In this document: positions 7,939-17,925 of the stretch, piece by piece | Layout: every line of letters begins with the position of its first letter | Numbering within the stretch: the first letter of the stretch is position 1 | Assembly (NCBI RefSeq): GCF_023073415.1 | Contig: NZ_JADPJL010000037.1 | Location: 62,001-126,000 of the forward strand | Source of the DNA: Bradyrhizobium sp. 190 | GTDB taxonomy: Bacteria; Pseudomonadota; Alphaproteobacteria; Rhizobiales; Xanthobacteraceae | DNA length: 64,000 nt | Direction of reading: 5' to 3' | Position numbers and translations under genes: made by a program | The notes under the pieces: model-generated | Told to the model about the DNA's origin: nothing | Seen by the model: the letters and a program-made list of their open reading frames with translations, nothing else | Databases searched by the model: none

Positions 7939-9206
7939 TCACTTACTCGCGCCAGAACACAGAACAGCAGCCGGAAATCACGGCGCCGTCCACCGAGGAT
8001 CACATTGCGCCGGCGCCGCGGGTGTCGGTGCAGGCTTTCTGCGAGACGATGGAAACCGCGGCCGCCGTGCAGTCGGCGGGCGAGGACCGCCGCCTCGGCA
8101 AGGCTCATCTCAAGATCCAGATGGGCGGCATGGCCGCCGCCATCGAGGCCTACCGCTCGGCCCCGACCCCGAACGTCATCATCCTGGAGACCGAAGGCCG
8201 CAACGACATCCTCCTCGGCCTCGACCAGCTCGCCACCGTATGCGACGCCGGAACCCGCGTGATCGTGATCGGGCGCATCAACGACGTCATGCTCTATCGC
8301 GAACTGGTCCGCCGTGGCGTCAGCGACTACGTCATCGCCCCGGTCAACGCGATCGACGTCGTGCGCTCGATCTGCAACCTGTTCTCGTCGCCGGAAGCCA
8401 AGGCGGTCGGCCGCATCATTGCCATCGTCGGCGCCAAGGGCGGCGTCGGCGCATCCACCGTCGCCCATAACGTAGCCTGGGCGATCGCGCGCGATCTGGC
8501 GCTGGATTCCGTGGTCGCCGATCTCGACCTCGCTTTCGGCACCGCCGGCCTCGACTACAATCAGGACCCACCGCAGGGCATCGCGGATGCGGTATTCTCG
8601 CCCGACCGGGTCGATACCGCGTTCCTCGACCGCCTGCTGTCGAAATGCACCGACCATCTCAGCCTGCTGGCGGCGCCGGCAACCCTCGACCGGGTCTACG
8701 ATTTCGGCGCGGAGGCGTTCGACTCGATCTTCGATACGCTTCGCACCACGATGCCCTGCATCGTGCTCGACGTCCCCCACCAATGGTCGGGATGGACCAA
8801 GCGCGCCTTGATCGCGGCCGACGACATCCTGATCGTCGCGGCGCCCGATCTCGCCAATCTGCGCAACACCAAGAACATCTACGATCTGCTGAAGGCATCG
8901 CGGCCGAATGATCGCGCGCCGCTCTATTGCCTCAATCAGGTCGGCATCCCGAAGCGTCCGGAGATTCCCGCCGCCGAATTCGCCAAGGCGATCGAAAACC
9001 ACCCGATCGCCACGATTCCGTTCGAGCCGCAAATCTTCGGTTCGGCCGCCAACAACGGCCAGATGATCGCGGAAATCTCCGCCACGCATCGCACCACCGA
9101 GATGTTCCTGCAGATCGCGCAGCGGCTTACCGGCCGCGGCGAGACCAAGAAGCCGAAGAGTTCGTTGCTGTCGCCTTTGATCGAGAAGTTGCGGGCCAAG
9201 AAGTAG
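7935..9206 (+). CDS. cpaE: CpaE/TadZ ParA-MinD-like localisation ATPase
   Basis: A 423-residue protein with an N-terminal receiver-like domain (about 30-150) and a C-terminal ParA/MinD P-loop domain starting near residue 160. The deviant Walker A reads GAKGGVGAS (166-174): the signature lysine of the KGG motif is present, but the second lysine of the usual GKT/S is replaced by Ala, as often seen in CpaE/TadZ proteins. TadZ/CpaE positions the Tad machine, often at a pole. The ATG at 7935 overlaps the cpaD stop (ATGA), which fixes the start even though the frame stays open far upstream. Confidence 0.93.
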   Translation: MITYSRQNTEQQPEITAPSTEDHIAPAPRVSVQAFCETMETAAAVQSAGEDRRLGKAHLKIQMGGMAAAIEAYRSAPTPNVIILETEGRNDILLGLDQLATVCDAGTRVIVIGRINDVMLYRELVRRGVSDYVIAPVNAIDVVRSICNLFSSPEAKAVGRIIAIVGAKGGVGASTVAHNVAWAIARDLALDSVVADLDLAFGTAGLDYNQDPPQGIADAVFSPDRVDTAFLDRLLSKCTDHLSLLAAPATLDRVYDFGAEAFDSIFDTLRTTMPCIVLDVPHQWSGWTKRALIAADDILIVAAPDLANLRNTKNIYDLLKASRPNDRAPLYCLNQVGIPKRPEIPAAEFAKAIENHPIATIPFEPQIFGSAANNGQMIAEISATHRTTEMFLQIAQRLTGRGETKKPKSSLLSPLIEKLRAKK

Positions 9207-9228
9207 GTCGCCCGCGTGGAGTGCCATC

Positions 9229-10692
<1,464 letters not shown>

Positions 10693-10699
10693 GAGGGCG

Positions 10700-11680
10700 A
10701 TGAGCATGCAGACGCTCGCACTGGCCTTTATGGCCGCCACCGCCATCGGCGGCTTGGCATGGGTCTTCATCTATCCGTTGCTGTCGGGCGAGAGGAAGGC
10801 CGAGTCCCGTCGCGCCTCGGTCGCACGTTCCGAACCAGCCGCCGCGCGTCAAGTCGAGAAAAGCCAGCGTTCGCGCCGCGAGCAGGTCGAGGGGTCGCTG
10901 AAGGAACTCGACGCCCGCCGCAAAAAGGAGAGGTCCGTCCCGCTCACCACCCGCCTCGCCCAGGCTGGTTTGGGATCCTGGACGCCGCAGAAATTCTGGA
11001 TCATGTCGGGCGTATCCGGCGCGGTCGGATTCGCCGTCGCCTTCGTGGTCGGCGGCCACCTGCTGGGCGCCGCCGTGATGGCTTTCGGCACAGGCCTCGG
11101 CCTGCCGCGCTGGGTCCTGGGCTATCTCAAGAAGCGCCGCGAGAAGGCGTTTCTGAAGGCGCTGCCCGACGCCGTCGACGTCATCGTACGCGGCATCAAG
11201 GCCGGTCTGCCGCTGTTCGAATCGATCAAGGTCGTCGCAGCCGACTCGCCGGAGCCGCTCAGGGGCGAGTTTCTGGCCATCATCGAAACCCAGACCATCG
11301 GCATGCCGCTGGGAGAAGCCTGCGCCCGGCTGTACGAGCGGATGCCATTACCGGAGGCGAACTTCTTCGGCATCGTGGTCGCGATTCAGCAGAAGTCGGG
11401 CGGCAACCTGTCGGAAGCGCTCGGCAACCTCTCCAAGGTGCTGCGCGACCGCAAGAAGATGGCGGAGAAGATTCAGGCGATGTCGACGGAAGCCAAGGCC
11501 TCCGCCGGCATCATCGGCTCGCTGCCGCCGGTCGTGATGCTGCTGGTCTGGATGTCGACGCCCGACTACATCTCGATCCTTTGGACCCATAGTCTCGGCC
11601 AGTTCATGCTGGTGTGCTGCGTCGGCTGGATGACGATCGGCATCCTGGTGATGAAAAAAATGATTAATTTCGACTTCTGA
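10700..11680 (+). CDS. tadB: TadB inner-membrane platform protein
   Basis: A 326-residue type II secretion F-domain protein. An N-terminal helix (MQTLALAFMAATAIGGLAWVF) is followed by a basic, coiled-coil-prone cytoplasmic stretch (about 35-90), two helices near 100-140, the conserved GT2SF region (FPDAVDVIVRG-like, seen as LPDAVDVIVRGIKAGLPLFE) and C-terminal helices. TadB pairs with TadC as the platform on which CpaF acts. The ATG at 10700 follows GAGAGGG and lies seven bases after the cpaF stop. Confidence 0.92.
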   Translation: MSMQTLALAFMAATAIGGLAWVFIYPLLSGERKAESRRASVARSEPAAARQVEKSQRSRREQVEGSLKELDARRKKERSVPLTTRLAQAGLGSWTPQKFWIMSGVSGAVGFAVAFVVGGHLLGAAVMAFGTGLGLPRWVLGYLKKRREKAFLKALPDAVDVIVRGIKAGLPLFESIKVVAADSPEPLRGEFLAIIETQTIGMPLGEACARLYERMPLPEANFFGIVVAIQQKSGGNLSEALGNLSKVLRDRKKMAEKIQAMSTEAKASAGIIGSLPPVVMLLVWMSTPDYISILWTHSLGQFMLVCCVGWMTIGILVMKKMINFDF

Positions 11681-11690
11681 TGGTGCGGCC

Positions 11691-12665
11691 ATGATTGATT
11701 TTCTGATCTCCAAGATGCACGACGCGCGGTTCATGACCATGCTGCTTGCCGCCATCGCGGCAAGCGCGACCGCCTATACGCTGATCATGCCACTGTTCGC
11801 CGGCGAAGGCCTGGCCAAACGCATGAAGGCGGTCGCCAGCGAACGCGAGCGGCTCCGGCAGCGCGAGCGCGATCGCCTCAACAAGTCGGAAAAGGTATCG
11901 CTGCGGCAGTCCCCGAAGCAACTCGTCTCCAAGGTAGTGGAAGATTTCAACCTGACCAAATGGCTGGCGCAGGAAGCCGCACGCGACAAGCTGATCATGG
12001 CCGGCTATCGCGGCCACGCGCCCTACGTCACGTTCCTGTTTGCCCGTGCGGTCACGCCGGTCGTTCTATTTCTCGGCGCGGCGCTCTACGTGTTCGTGAT
12101 CACGCAGATGGACAAGTCGCTGACGGTGAAGCTCGGCATCTGCGTCGCCGCCGCCTATCTCGGGCTGCAGGCCCCGATGCTGTTCCTGAAGAATGCCATC
12201 AGCAAGCGCCAGCTCTCGATCAAGCGCGCCTTTCCGGACGCACTCGACCTGCTGCTGATCTGCATCGAGTCCGGCATGTCGGTCGAAGTCGCCTTCCGCA
12301 AGGTCGCCACCGAGATCGCGGGACAATCGATCGCGCTGTCGGAGGAGTTCGCGCTGACCACGGCCGAACTGTCCTACCTGCAGGACCGCAAGGTGGCCTA
12401 CGAGAACCTCGCCAAGCGCACCGGCCTCGAGGGCGTGAAATCGGTCTGCCTGGCGCTGATGCAGTCGGAACGCTACGGCACCCCGCTCGGCCAGAGCTTG
12501 CGCGTGATGGCGCAGGAAAACCGCGACATGCGGATGAACGAGGCCGAGAAGAAGGCAGCCGCGCTGCCGCCGAAGCTGACCGTGCCGATGATCCTGTTCT
12601 TCCTGCCGTGCCTGTTCATCGTCATTCTCGGACCGACCTACATCAAGATCCAGGCGATGCCGTAA
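11691..12665 (+). CDS. tadC: TadC inner-membrane platform protein
   Basis: A 324-residue paralogue of TadB with the same F-domain layout: an N-terminal helix, an Arg/Glu-rich segment (about 45-65), paired helices near 110-160, the conserved stretch FPDALDLLLICIESGMSVEVAF, and two C-terminal helices ending in LPCLFIVILGPTYIKI. It starts ten bases after the tadB stop and ends the plus-strand part of the pilus cluster. The pseudopilin genes tadE/F/G are not in this window. Confidence 0.92.
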   Translation: MIDFLISKMHDARFMTMLLAAIAASATAYTLIMPLFAGEGLAKRMKAVASERERLRQRERDRLNKSEKVSLRQSPKQLVSKVVEDFNLTKWLAQEAARDKLIMAGYRGHAPYVTFLFARAVTPVVLFLGAALYVFVITQMDKSLTVKLGICVAAAYLGLQAPMLFLKNAISKRQLSIKRAFPDALDLLLICIESGMSVEVAFRKVATEIAGQSIALSEEFALTTAELSYLQDRKVAYENLAKRTGLEGVKSVCLALMQSERYGTPLGQSLRVMAQENRDMRMNEAEKKAAALPPKLTVPMILFFLPCLFIVILGPTYIKIQAMP

Positions 12666-12672
12666 GGCGATC

Positions 12673-12696
12673 GGCGCGGCCGATGCCGCGCCCTTT
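12673..12696 (+). terminator. Terminator-like hairpin after tadC
   Basis: An 8-bp perfect stem GGCGCGGC (12673-12680) / GCCGCGCC (12685-12692) with a four-base loop, followed by CTTTG. It lies seven bases after the tadC stop. The T tract is short, so termination strength is uncertain. Confidence 0.5.
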
Positions 12697-12808
12697 GCCG
12701 TCATCAACCCCGGCTCGCCGCGGCACATGCGACGCTGAATTGATTTGAGACAGCCTTGAAGATTGGGAAGTTCGCCTGCCTGGCGACGACGGCTCGCGGC
12801 CGGCCCAT

Positions 12809-12960
12809 AGCGTTTTCGAGCGAAAGCTTGCCCCGGACTTGATCCGGGGCGGATTACCGGTTCGCATAGCAATCAAGTTTACGCAGATTGCGTAGACTTA
12901 TCTGCGCAGAAAACGCGTCAAAACAAGAATCTGGAGCCTTGGTTCTGATTCAATCAGAAC
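12809..12960. repeat. Dispersed intergenic element (AGCGTTTTC type), copy 1, interrupted
   Basis: The ends AGCGTTTTCGAGCGAA and GAAAACGCGTCAAAACAAGA match, in opposite orientation, the element at 25801-25883. This copy carries two extra palindromic pieces: one built on CCCCGGACTTGATCCGGGG near 12831-12849, and a stretch around 12870-12907. It ends in GTTCTGATTCAATCAGAAC, itself an inverted repeat. It fills the convergent gap between tadC and tadD. Seen directly; the transfer mechanism is unknown. Confidence 0.75.
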
Positions 12961-12967
12961 GGAGGCG

Positions 12968-13822
12968 CTAGTCCGGTCGGTTGAGGGCTGCGACCGGGAC
13001 GGCCGCCTTGTTGCCGGGAGGACGCGAATTGTCCTTGTCCTTGCGGCTGAGCATTTCCCGCAAGTAGGCCACATTGGCGGTCGCTTCGTCGGCCGGCAGA
13101 TCGCCCTTGGCGATAGTCTCGGCTTCTGCGAAGCGGCCCTGCAGGCCGACCACGAGCGCCAGGTTCTGCCGCACCCTTCCATCGGCGCGGGGATTGGAAT
13201 AGGCGCGCCGCAGCGTTTCCTCGGCCTGCGGCAATTCCCGTGTCAGCATGTAGGAGAGACCGAGATTGGAGAGCACCGAGGGTTCTTCCGGCACGATCTT
13301 CAGCGCGGTCGCGTAATAGCGGCGGGCCTCCTCGTGCTTGCCCATCTTGTCGAGCGTGGTGCCCTGCACCGAAAGAATGCGCCAGTCGGGATTGGCGGGC
13401 GAATGGGCGCGGCTGAGCACGTCGAAGGCAGCCTGCGAATTGCCGTTGTCGGCGAGCGCGCGGCCGTAAGCGGCAAGCAGCGTTTTGTTGCCGGAATGGG
13501 CGATGGTGGCCTGCTCGAGCACGGCGGCGGCCTGCGCCCGCTGGCCGGTGGCCCGGAGCGCCTGGCCGTATCCCAACGCCGCCTCGGCATCCTTGGGATT
13601 GGCGCGATATCGTTCGCCGTAAACCTCGACCGCGCGGCGCGGATCTTCGGGAACGGCTTGCGCTTTTGGTGACGATGACGATGAGGTCAGCGACGCCGTG
13701 ATGTCGGACATGGTCTGGCAGCCGCCAAGGCCCGCGGCGAGAACCGCCGTTACGGCCGCGGAGGAGAGGAACCGAGCGAGAGACCCGGCAAGAGACCGGG
13801 AATGGCTGGACGGTCGACGCAT
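12968..13822 (-). CDS. tadD: TadD TPR lipoprotein
   Basis: A 284-residue lipoprotein: a signal peptide with lipobox LGGC (cysteine 35), a low-complexity Ser stretch, then about five tetratricopeptide repeats (for example AEAALGYGQALRATGQRAQA and PSVLSNLGLSYMLTRELPQA). TadD proteins help assemble the outer-membrane part of the Tad apparatus. It is convergent with tadC, unlike the single-operon arrangement elsewhere, so its expression can be separate. Location beside the cluster and architecture make TadD the best call; other TPR lipoproteins remain possible. Confidence 0.88.
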   Translation of the reverse strand: MRRPSSHSRSLAGSLARFLSSAAVTAVLAAGLGGCQTMSDITASLTSSSSSPKAQAVPEDPRRAVEVYGERYRANPKDAEAALGYGQALRATGQRAQAAAVLEQATIAHSGNKTLLAAYGRALADNGNSQAAFDVLSRAHSPANPDWRILSVQGTTLDKMGKHEEARRYYATALKIVPEEPSVLSNLGLSYMLTRELPQAEETLRRAYSNPRADGRVRQNLALVVGLQGRFAEAETIAKGDLPADEATANVAYLREMLSRKDKDNSRPPGNKAAVPVAALNRPD

Positions 13823-13959
13823 GGCACTTCAACTCACGGGAAATGGCTGTCGAATGAAGCCGAACGCGCCATCAATAGACCGTTAACCCTAACGGCCGGT
13901 TAATTGGCCGTGCTATGCCATCGGCACCACCCCTGCCCGTCCCCTCTAGCGAGACCAGC

Positions 13960-15342
13960 ATGCAATCCCCGTTCGAGACCGCACCCGAGGCCGCTGCCAT
14001 TCCGATTACTTTCGCCACCAAGACGACATGGGCCGGGATCGCCAAGGAGCTCCCGGAACAGGCCCGGCAATTTGCGGCGGCCAACGACTTCACCGCCAAG
14101 CCCGGCAAATGCCTGACGCTGCCCGCAGCCGACGGGAAGATCGCGCAGGTCGTGTTCGGCCTCGAAGACGAGAGCAGCAAGTCACGCGACCTGTTCCGGC
14201 CGGGCGCGCTGCCCGGCCTGCTGCCGCCCGGCGTCTATCGCTACGCCAATGCACCCCACGACGTGCGGCTGGCAACGCTCGCTTTTGCGCTCGGGAGCTA
14301 TCGCTTCGGCCGCTACCGCAAGAACGAAACGCCCGGGGTCCGGCTGGTGCCGCCCGACGGCATCGATGTCGCCGATGTCGCGCGGATGGCGGAGGCGGCC
14401 GCGCTGGCGCGCGACCTGATCAATACGCCGTCGAACGATATGGGCCCGGAAGAACTGGCGCAGGCTGCGCAAGCGTTGGCGACGCGGTTCGGCGCCCAGT
14501 TCAATTGCATCGTCGGCGAAGAGCTCGTGAAGCAGAACTTTCCGCTGATCCACGCCGTCGGCATGGCTTCGACGCGCGCCCCGCGCCTGATCGATCTGAG
14601 CTGGGGCGATCCCGCTAACCCTAAGGTGACTTTGGTCGGCAAGGGCGTCTGCTTCGACACCGGCGGCCTCGACCTGAAGCCGTCCAGCGGCATGCTGATC
14701 ATGAAAAAGGACATGGGCGGCGCCGCCAACGTGCTGGCGCTGGCGCAGATGGTGATGGATGCCAAGCTGAAGGTCCGGCTGCGCGTGCTGATCCCCGCGG
14801 TCGAGAACGCGGTGGCCGGCAACGCCTTCCGCCCCCTCGACATCTTCAAGTCGCGCAAGGGACTTAACGTGGAGATCGGCAACACCGACGCCGAGGGGCG
14901 GCTGGTGCTGGCCGATGCGCTGGCACTGGCGGACGAAGAGAAGCCGGACTTGCTTGTTGACCTCGGCACCCTGACGGGTGCGGCGCGGGTGGCGCTGGGG
15001 CCGGATTTACCGCCCTTTTACACCAATGATGAGACGCTTGCTGAAAGCGTCGCAGCTCATGCGAAACGGGAGAACGATCCGTTGTGGCGAATGCCGCTGT
15101 GGCCGCCCTATGATTCGTGGCTGGACTCGAAGGTCGCCGACATCAACAACGCGCCGTCCGGCGGCTTTGCCGGCTCGATCACCTGCGCGCTGTTCCTGCA
15201 GCGCTTCGTGACGGATGCAAGGCGCTGGCTGCATGTCGATATCTACGGCTGGACGCCGTCCGCAAAACCCGCGCGCCCCGAAGGCGGCGAATGCCAGGCC
15301 GCACGCGCCATCTACAAGCTGCTGAGCGAACGCTATGGATGA
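13960..15342 (+). CDS. Leucyl aminopeptidase family (M17) peptidase
   Basis: A 460-residue M17 cytosolic aminopeptidase. The two-metal active site is visible: GKGVCFDTGGLDLK, the Lys/Asp pair in MIMKKDMGG-like LIMKKDMGG, and the signature NTDAEGRLVLADAL with Asp, Glu and catalytic Arg. The N-terminal domain is divergent, as in the PepB/LapB-like subset. I chose ATG 13960 (MQSPFETAP), but ATG 13915 gives a 15-residue longer protein and neither has a strong ribosome site. The gene overlaps the following NlpC/P60 gene by eight bases, suggesting a peptide or murein-peptide turnover pair. Confidence 0.92.
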   Translation: MQSPFETAPEAAAIPITFATKTTWAGIAKELPEQARQFAAANDFTAKPGKCLTLPAADGKIAQVVFGLEDESSKSRDLFRPGALPGLLPPGVYRYANAPHDVRLATLAFALGSYRFGRYRKNETPGVRLVPPDGIDVADVARMAEAAALARDLINTPSNDMGPEELAQAAQALATRFGAQFNCIVGEELVKQNFPLIHAVGMASTRAPRLIDLSWGDPANPKVTLVGKGVCFDTGGLDLKPSSGMLIMKKDMGGAANVLALAQMVMDAKLKVRLRVLIPAVENAVAGNAFRPLDIFKSRKGLNVEIGNTDAEGRLVLADALALADEEKPDLLVDLGTLTGAARVALGPDLPPFYTNDETLAESVAAHAKRENDPLWRMPLWPPYDSWLDSKVADINNAPSGGFAGSITCALFLQRFVTDARRWLHVDIYGWTPSAKPARPEGGECQAARAIYKLLSERYG

Positions 15343-16207
15343 TCCGCGCCTGACCCCGGCCCGGCCCGAAGTTGCCGCGAAATATCTCGAAGGCAAGGTG
15401 AAAGCCGCGCGCTTTGTCACCGGCGAGGAATACTGCGTGCGCGATGCCATCGCGCCGCTGCGCGATGCGCCATCGGCAGATGCCATGCTGTCGACGCAGG
15501 CGCTGAAGGGCGAACGCGTCACGATCTACGACCGCAACGGCGAAGGCTTTGCCTGGGGCCAATTGAACGGCGACGGCTATGTCGGCTGGATTCCGGATGC
15601 TGCGCTGGCCAGGCCCGCTGCGGCTCCGACGCACAAGGTCACGGCGTTGCGGACGTTCGCGTTCCCGGGCCCCTCGATCAAGCTGCCGCCGGCAGAGACG
15701 CTGCTGATGGGCGCGCGCCTAACGATTGCCCGTGAAGACGGCGCGTTCGCCGTGACCGGCGAAGGCTGGTATCTGCCGCGCCGGCATGTCGGCAGCCTCG
15801 ACGCGATGGAAAAGGATTTCGTCGCGGTTGCCGAACGCTTCGTCGGCACGCCCTATCTGTGGGGCGGCAAGAGCTCGCTCGGCATCGATTGCTCCGGCCT
15901 CGTTCAGGTGTCGCTGAACGCCGCCGGCACCGGTTGCCCACGCGACAGCGACATGCAGCAGGACGGCCTCGGGCGGGCGCTGAATGCCGCCGAGATGAAG
16001 AAACTGCAACGCGGCGATCTGATCTTCTGGAAGGGTCATGTCGCCATCGCCCGTGACGCCGACACCATCGTGCACGCCAACGCCCATCACATGGCGACGG
16101 TGGTGGAGAACACGCACGAAGCGATCGCGCGGATCAAGGCGGCCGGTAGCGAGGTCACGGCAATCAAGCGGTTGGCCGACACTGTCATCGCCCGCGAAGG
16201 CGGGTGA
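15335..16207 (+). CDS. NlpC/P60 (C40) peptidase with SH3 domains
   Basis: A 290-residue protein with bacterial SH3-like segments (about 25-140; for example GEGFAWGQLNGDGYVGWIPD) and a C-terminal NlpC/P60 domain. The catalytic cysteine lies in GIDCSGLVQ and the histidine in GHVAIARD, followed by HANAHHMAT. Such enzymes cleave D-gamma-glutamyl-diaminopimelate links or recycle muropeptides. No signal peptide is seen, so a cytoplasmic recycling role together with the overlapping aminopeptidase is plausible; this is inference. Its stop codon (16205-16207) lies at the left arm of an intergenic inverted repeat. Confidence 0.9.
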   Translation: MDDPRLTPARPEVAAKYLEGKVKAARFVTGEEYCVRDAIAPLRDAPSADAMLSTQALKGERVTIYDRNGEGFAWGQLNGDGYVGWIPDAALARPAAAPTHKVTALRTFAFPGPSIKLPPAETLLMGARLTIAREDGAFAVTGEGWYLPRRHVGSLDAMEKDFVAVAERFVGTPYLWGGKSSLGIDCSGLVQVSLNAAGTGCPRDSDMQQDGLGRALNAAEMKKLQRGDLIFWKGHVAIARDADTIVHANAHHMATVVENTHEAIARIKAAGSEVTAIKRLADTVIAREGG

Positions 16208-16276
16208 TCCAGTACTCCGAGACAGTTGTGATTAATCGAGAAGCCGCGGCGTACTGGATCCCCCGCCTGCGCGGGG
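16206..16276. repeat. Intergenic inverted repeat after the NlpC/P60 gene
   Basis: Perfect 10-bp arms GATCCAGTAC (16206-16215) and GTACTGGATC (16251-16260) flank a 35-base centre, followed by a second small hairpin CCCCGC...GCGGGG (16261-16275). The left arm starts inside the stop codon of the upstream gene. It may serve as a bidirectional transcription end between convergent genes. Confidence 0.6.
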
Positions 16277-16287
16277 TATGACGGCCA

Positions 16288-17916
16288 TCACTGCAGGTCG
16301 GGCACGGCCTCGATCCGGAACGCGGCGGCGAACAGCGCGCGGGTGTAGTCGCTCTTTGGATTCTTGAAGAGCTCCGCGGCCGGCCCCTCCTCCACCACCT
16401 TGCCGTGGCGCATCACGATCAGATGGCTGGCGAGAGAGGCCACCACGCGCAGATCGTGCGAGATGAACATGTAGGTGAGGTCGCGCTTGCGCTGCAGCTC
16501 GCGCAACAGATCGACCATCTGGGCCTGGAACAGCATGTCGAGCGCGCTGGTCGGCTCGTCCAGCACGACGAAATTTGGCTCCAGTACCACCGCGCGCGCG
16601 ATCGAAATGCGCTGGCGCTGGCCGCCGGAGAATTCATGCGGATAGCGAAAACGCGTCTGCGGATCGAGGCCAACGTCTCTCAGCGCCTTGACGACACGCG
16701 TATCGCGCTCTTCATACGACAGCGACTTCTGATGCACGCTTAAGCCCTCGGCGACGATATCGCCGACCGACATGCGCGGGCTCAACGCGCCGAACGGGTC
16801 CTGAAACACGATCTGCATGTCGCGGCGGAACGGCAGCATGGCCTTGAAGCGCAGGCCCTGAATGTTGTTGCCGAGGAACACGATCGGGCCGTCAGAGGAA
16901 ATCAGCCGGAGCAGCGCCAGCCCCAACGTGGTCTTGCCCGAGCCGGATTCACCGACGACGCCGAGCGTCTCGCCCTTGCGCACCGCAACACTGACGCCAT
17001 CCACCGCCTTGATATGGCCAACGGTCGAGCGCAACAGCCCGCGCTTGATCGGAAACCAGACCTTGAGATTGTCGGCCGACATCACCACCGGCTCGTTGGG
17101 CCGCGGCGGCGCCGGATCTGGCTTGGGTTCGGCCGCGAGCAGTGCGCGCGTGTAGGCGTGCTTCGGCGCGGTGAAGACCTCTTCGACCGGCCCCTGTTCG
17201 ACGATCTTGCCTGAATTCATCACGCAGACGACGTTGGCGATGCGGCGGACGATGCCGAGGTCATGGGTGATGAACAGCATGCTCATGCCGAGCCGGGACC
17301 TGATCTCGGCGAGCAGCGCCAGGATCTGGGCCTGTACCGTGACATCGAGCGCGGTGGTCGGCTCGTCCGCGATCAGCAAGTCCGGCTCGTTGGCGAGCGC
17401 CATCGCGATCATGACGCGCTGTCGCTGGCCGCCGGATAATTGGTGCGGATAGCTTTGCAGACGAGTTTCCGGATCGGGGATGCCGACCTGCGTCAGCAGT
17501 TCCAGCGTCCGCGCCCGCGCCATCGATCCGCTGATGCCGGTATGCAGCGAGAGGATCTCGCCGATCTGCGCCTCGATGGTATGGAGCGGATTGAGCGAGG
17601 TCATCGGCTCCTGAAAGATGATCGAAATGTCATTGCCGCGGATTTCGCGCATCTCGCGCTCCGAGGCGTTGAGCAGTTCACGGCCTTTGAAATGGATAGT
17701 GCCGGAGGGATGCGAGGCGGTCGGATAGGGCAACAGTTTCAGCACCGACAGCGCGCTGACCGACTTGCCGGAGCCGGACTCGCCGACGAGGGCCACGCAC
17801 TCGCCGCGCTTGATGGAGAAAGAAATGCGGTCGACGGCAGTCGTGGCGCCGCTCGGCTGGTGGAACGTCACCGAGAGGTCGCGCACATCGAGCAAGGGCT
17901 GGTTGATGGCGTCCAT
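16288..17916 (-). CDS. yejF: YejF-type ABC transporter, duplicated ATP-binding protein
   Basis: A 542-residue protein with two fused nucleotide-binding domains. The first has Walker A GESGSGKS (45-52) and signature LSGGQRQRVMIAMALA; the second has GESGSGKTT (about residue 320) and FSGGQRQRISIARAVV. Both have the oligopeptide-transporter C-terminal extension. YejF energises the YejABEF importer for oligopeptides and microcin C-like peptides. It is the last gene of a five-gene minus-strand operon, nine bases after yejE. Confidence 0.92.
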   Translation of the reverse strand: MDAINQPLLDVRDLSVTFHQPSGATTAVDRISFSIKRGECVALVGESGSGKSVSALSVLKLLPYPTASHPSGTIHFKGRELLNASEREMREIRGNDISIIFQEPMTSLNPLHTIEAQIGEILSLHTGISGSMARARTLELLTQVGIPDPETRLQSYPHQLSGGQRQRVMIAMALANEPDLLIADEPTTALDVTVQAQILALLAEIRSRLGMSMLFITHDLGIVRRIANVVCVMNSGKIVEQGPVEEVFTAPKHAYTRALLAAEPKPDPAPPRPNEPVVMSADNLKVWFPIKRGLLRSTVGHIKAVDGVSVAVRKGETLGVVGESGSGKTTLGLALLRLISSDGPIVFLGNNIQGLRFKAMLPFRRDMQIVFQDPFGALSPRMSVGDIVAEGLSVHQKSLSYEERDTRVVKALRDVGLDPQTRFRYPHEFSGGQRQRISIARAVVLEPNFVVLDEPTSALDMLFQAQMVDLLRELQRKRDLTYMFISHDLRVVASLASHLIVMRHGKVVEEGPAAELFKNPKSDYTRALFAAAFRIEAVPDLQ

Positions 17917-17925
17917 GCCCGATCC

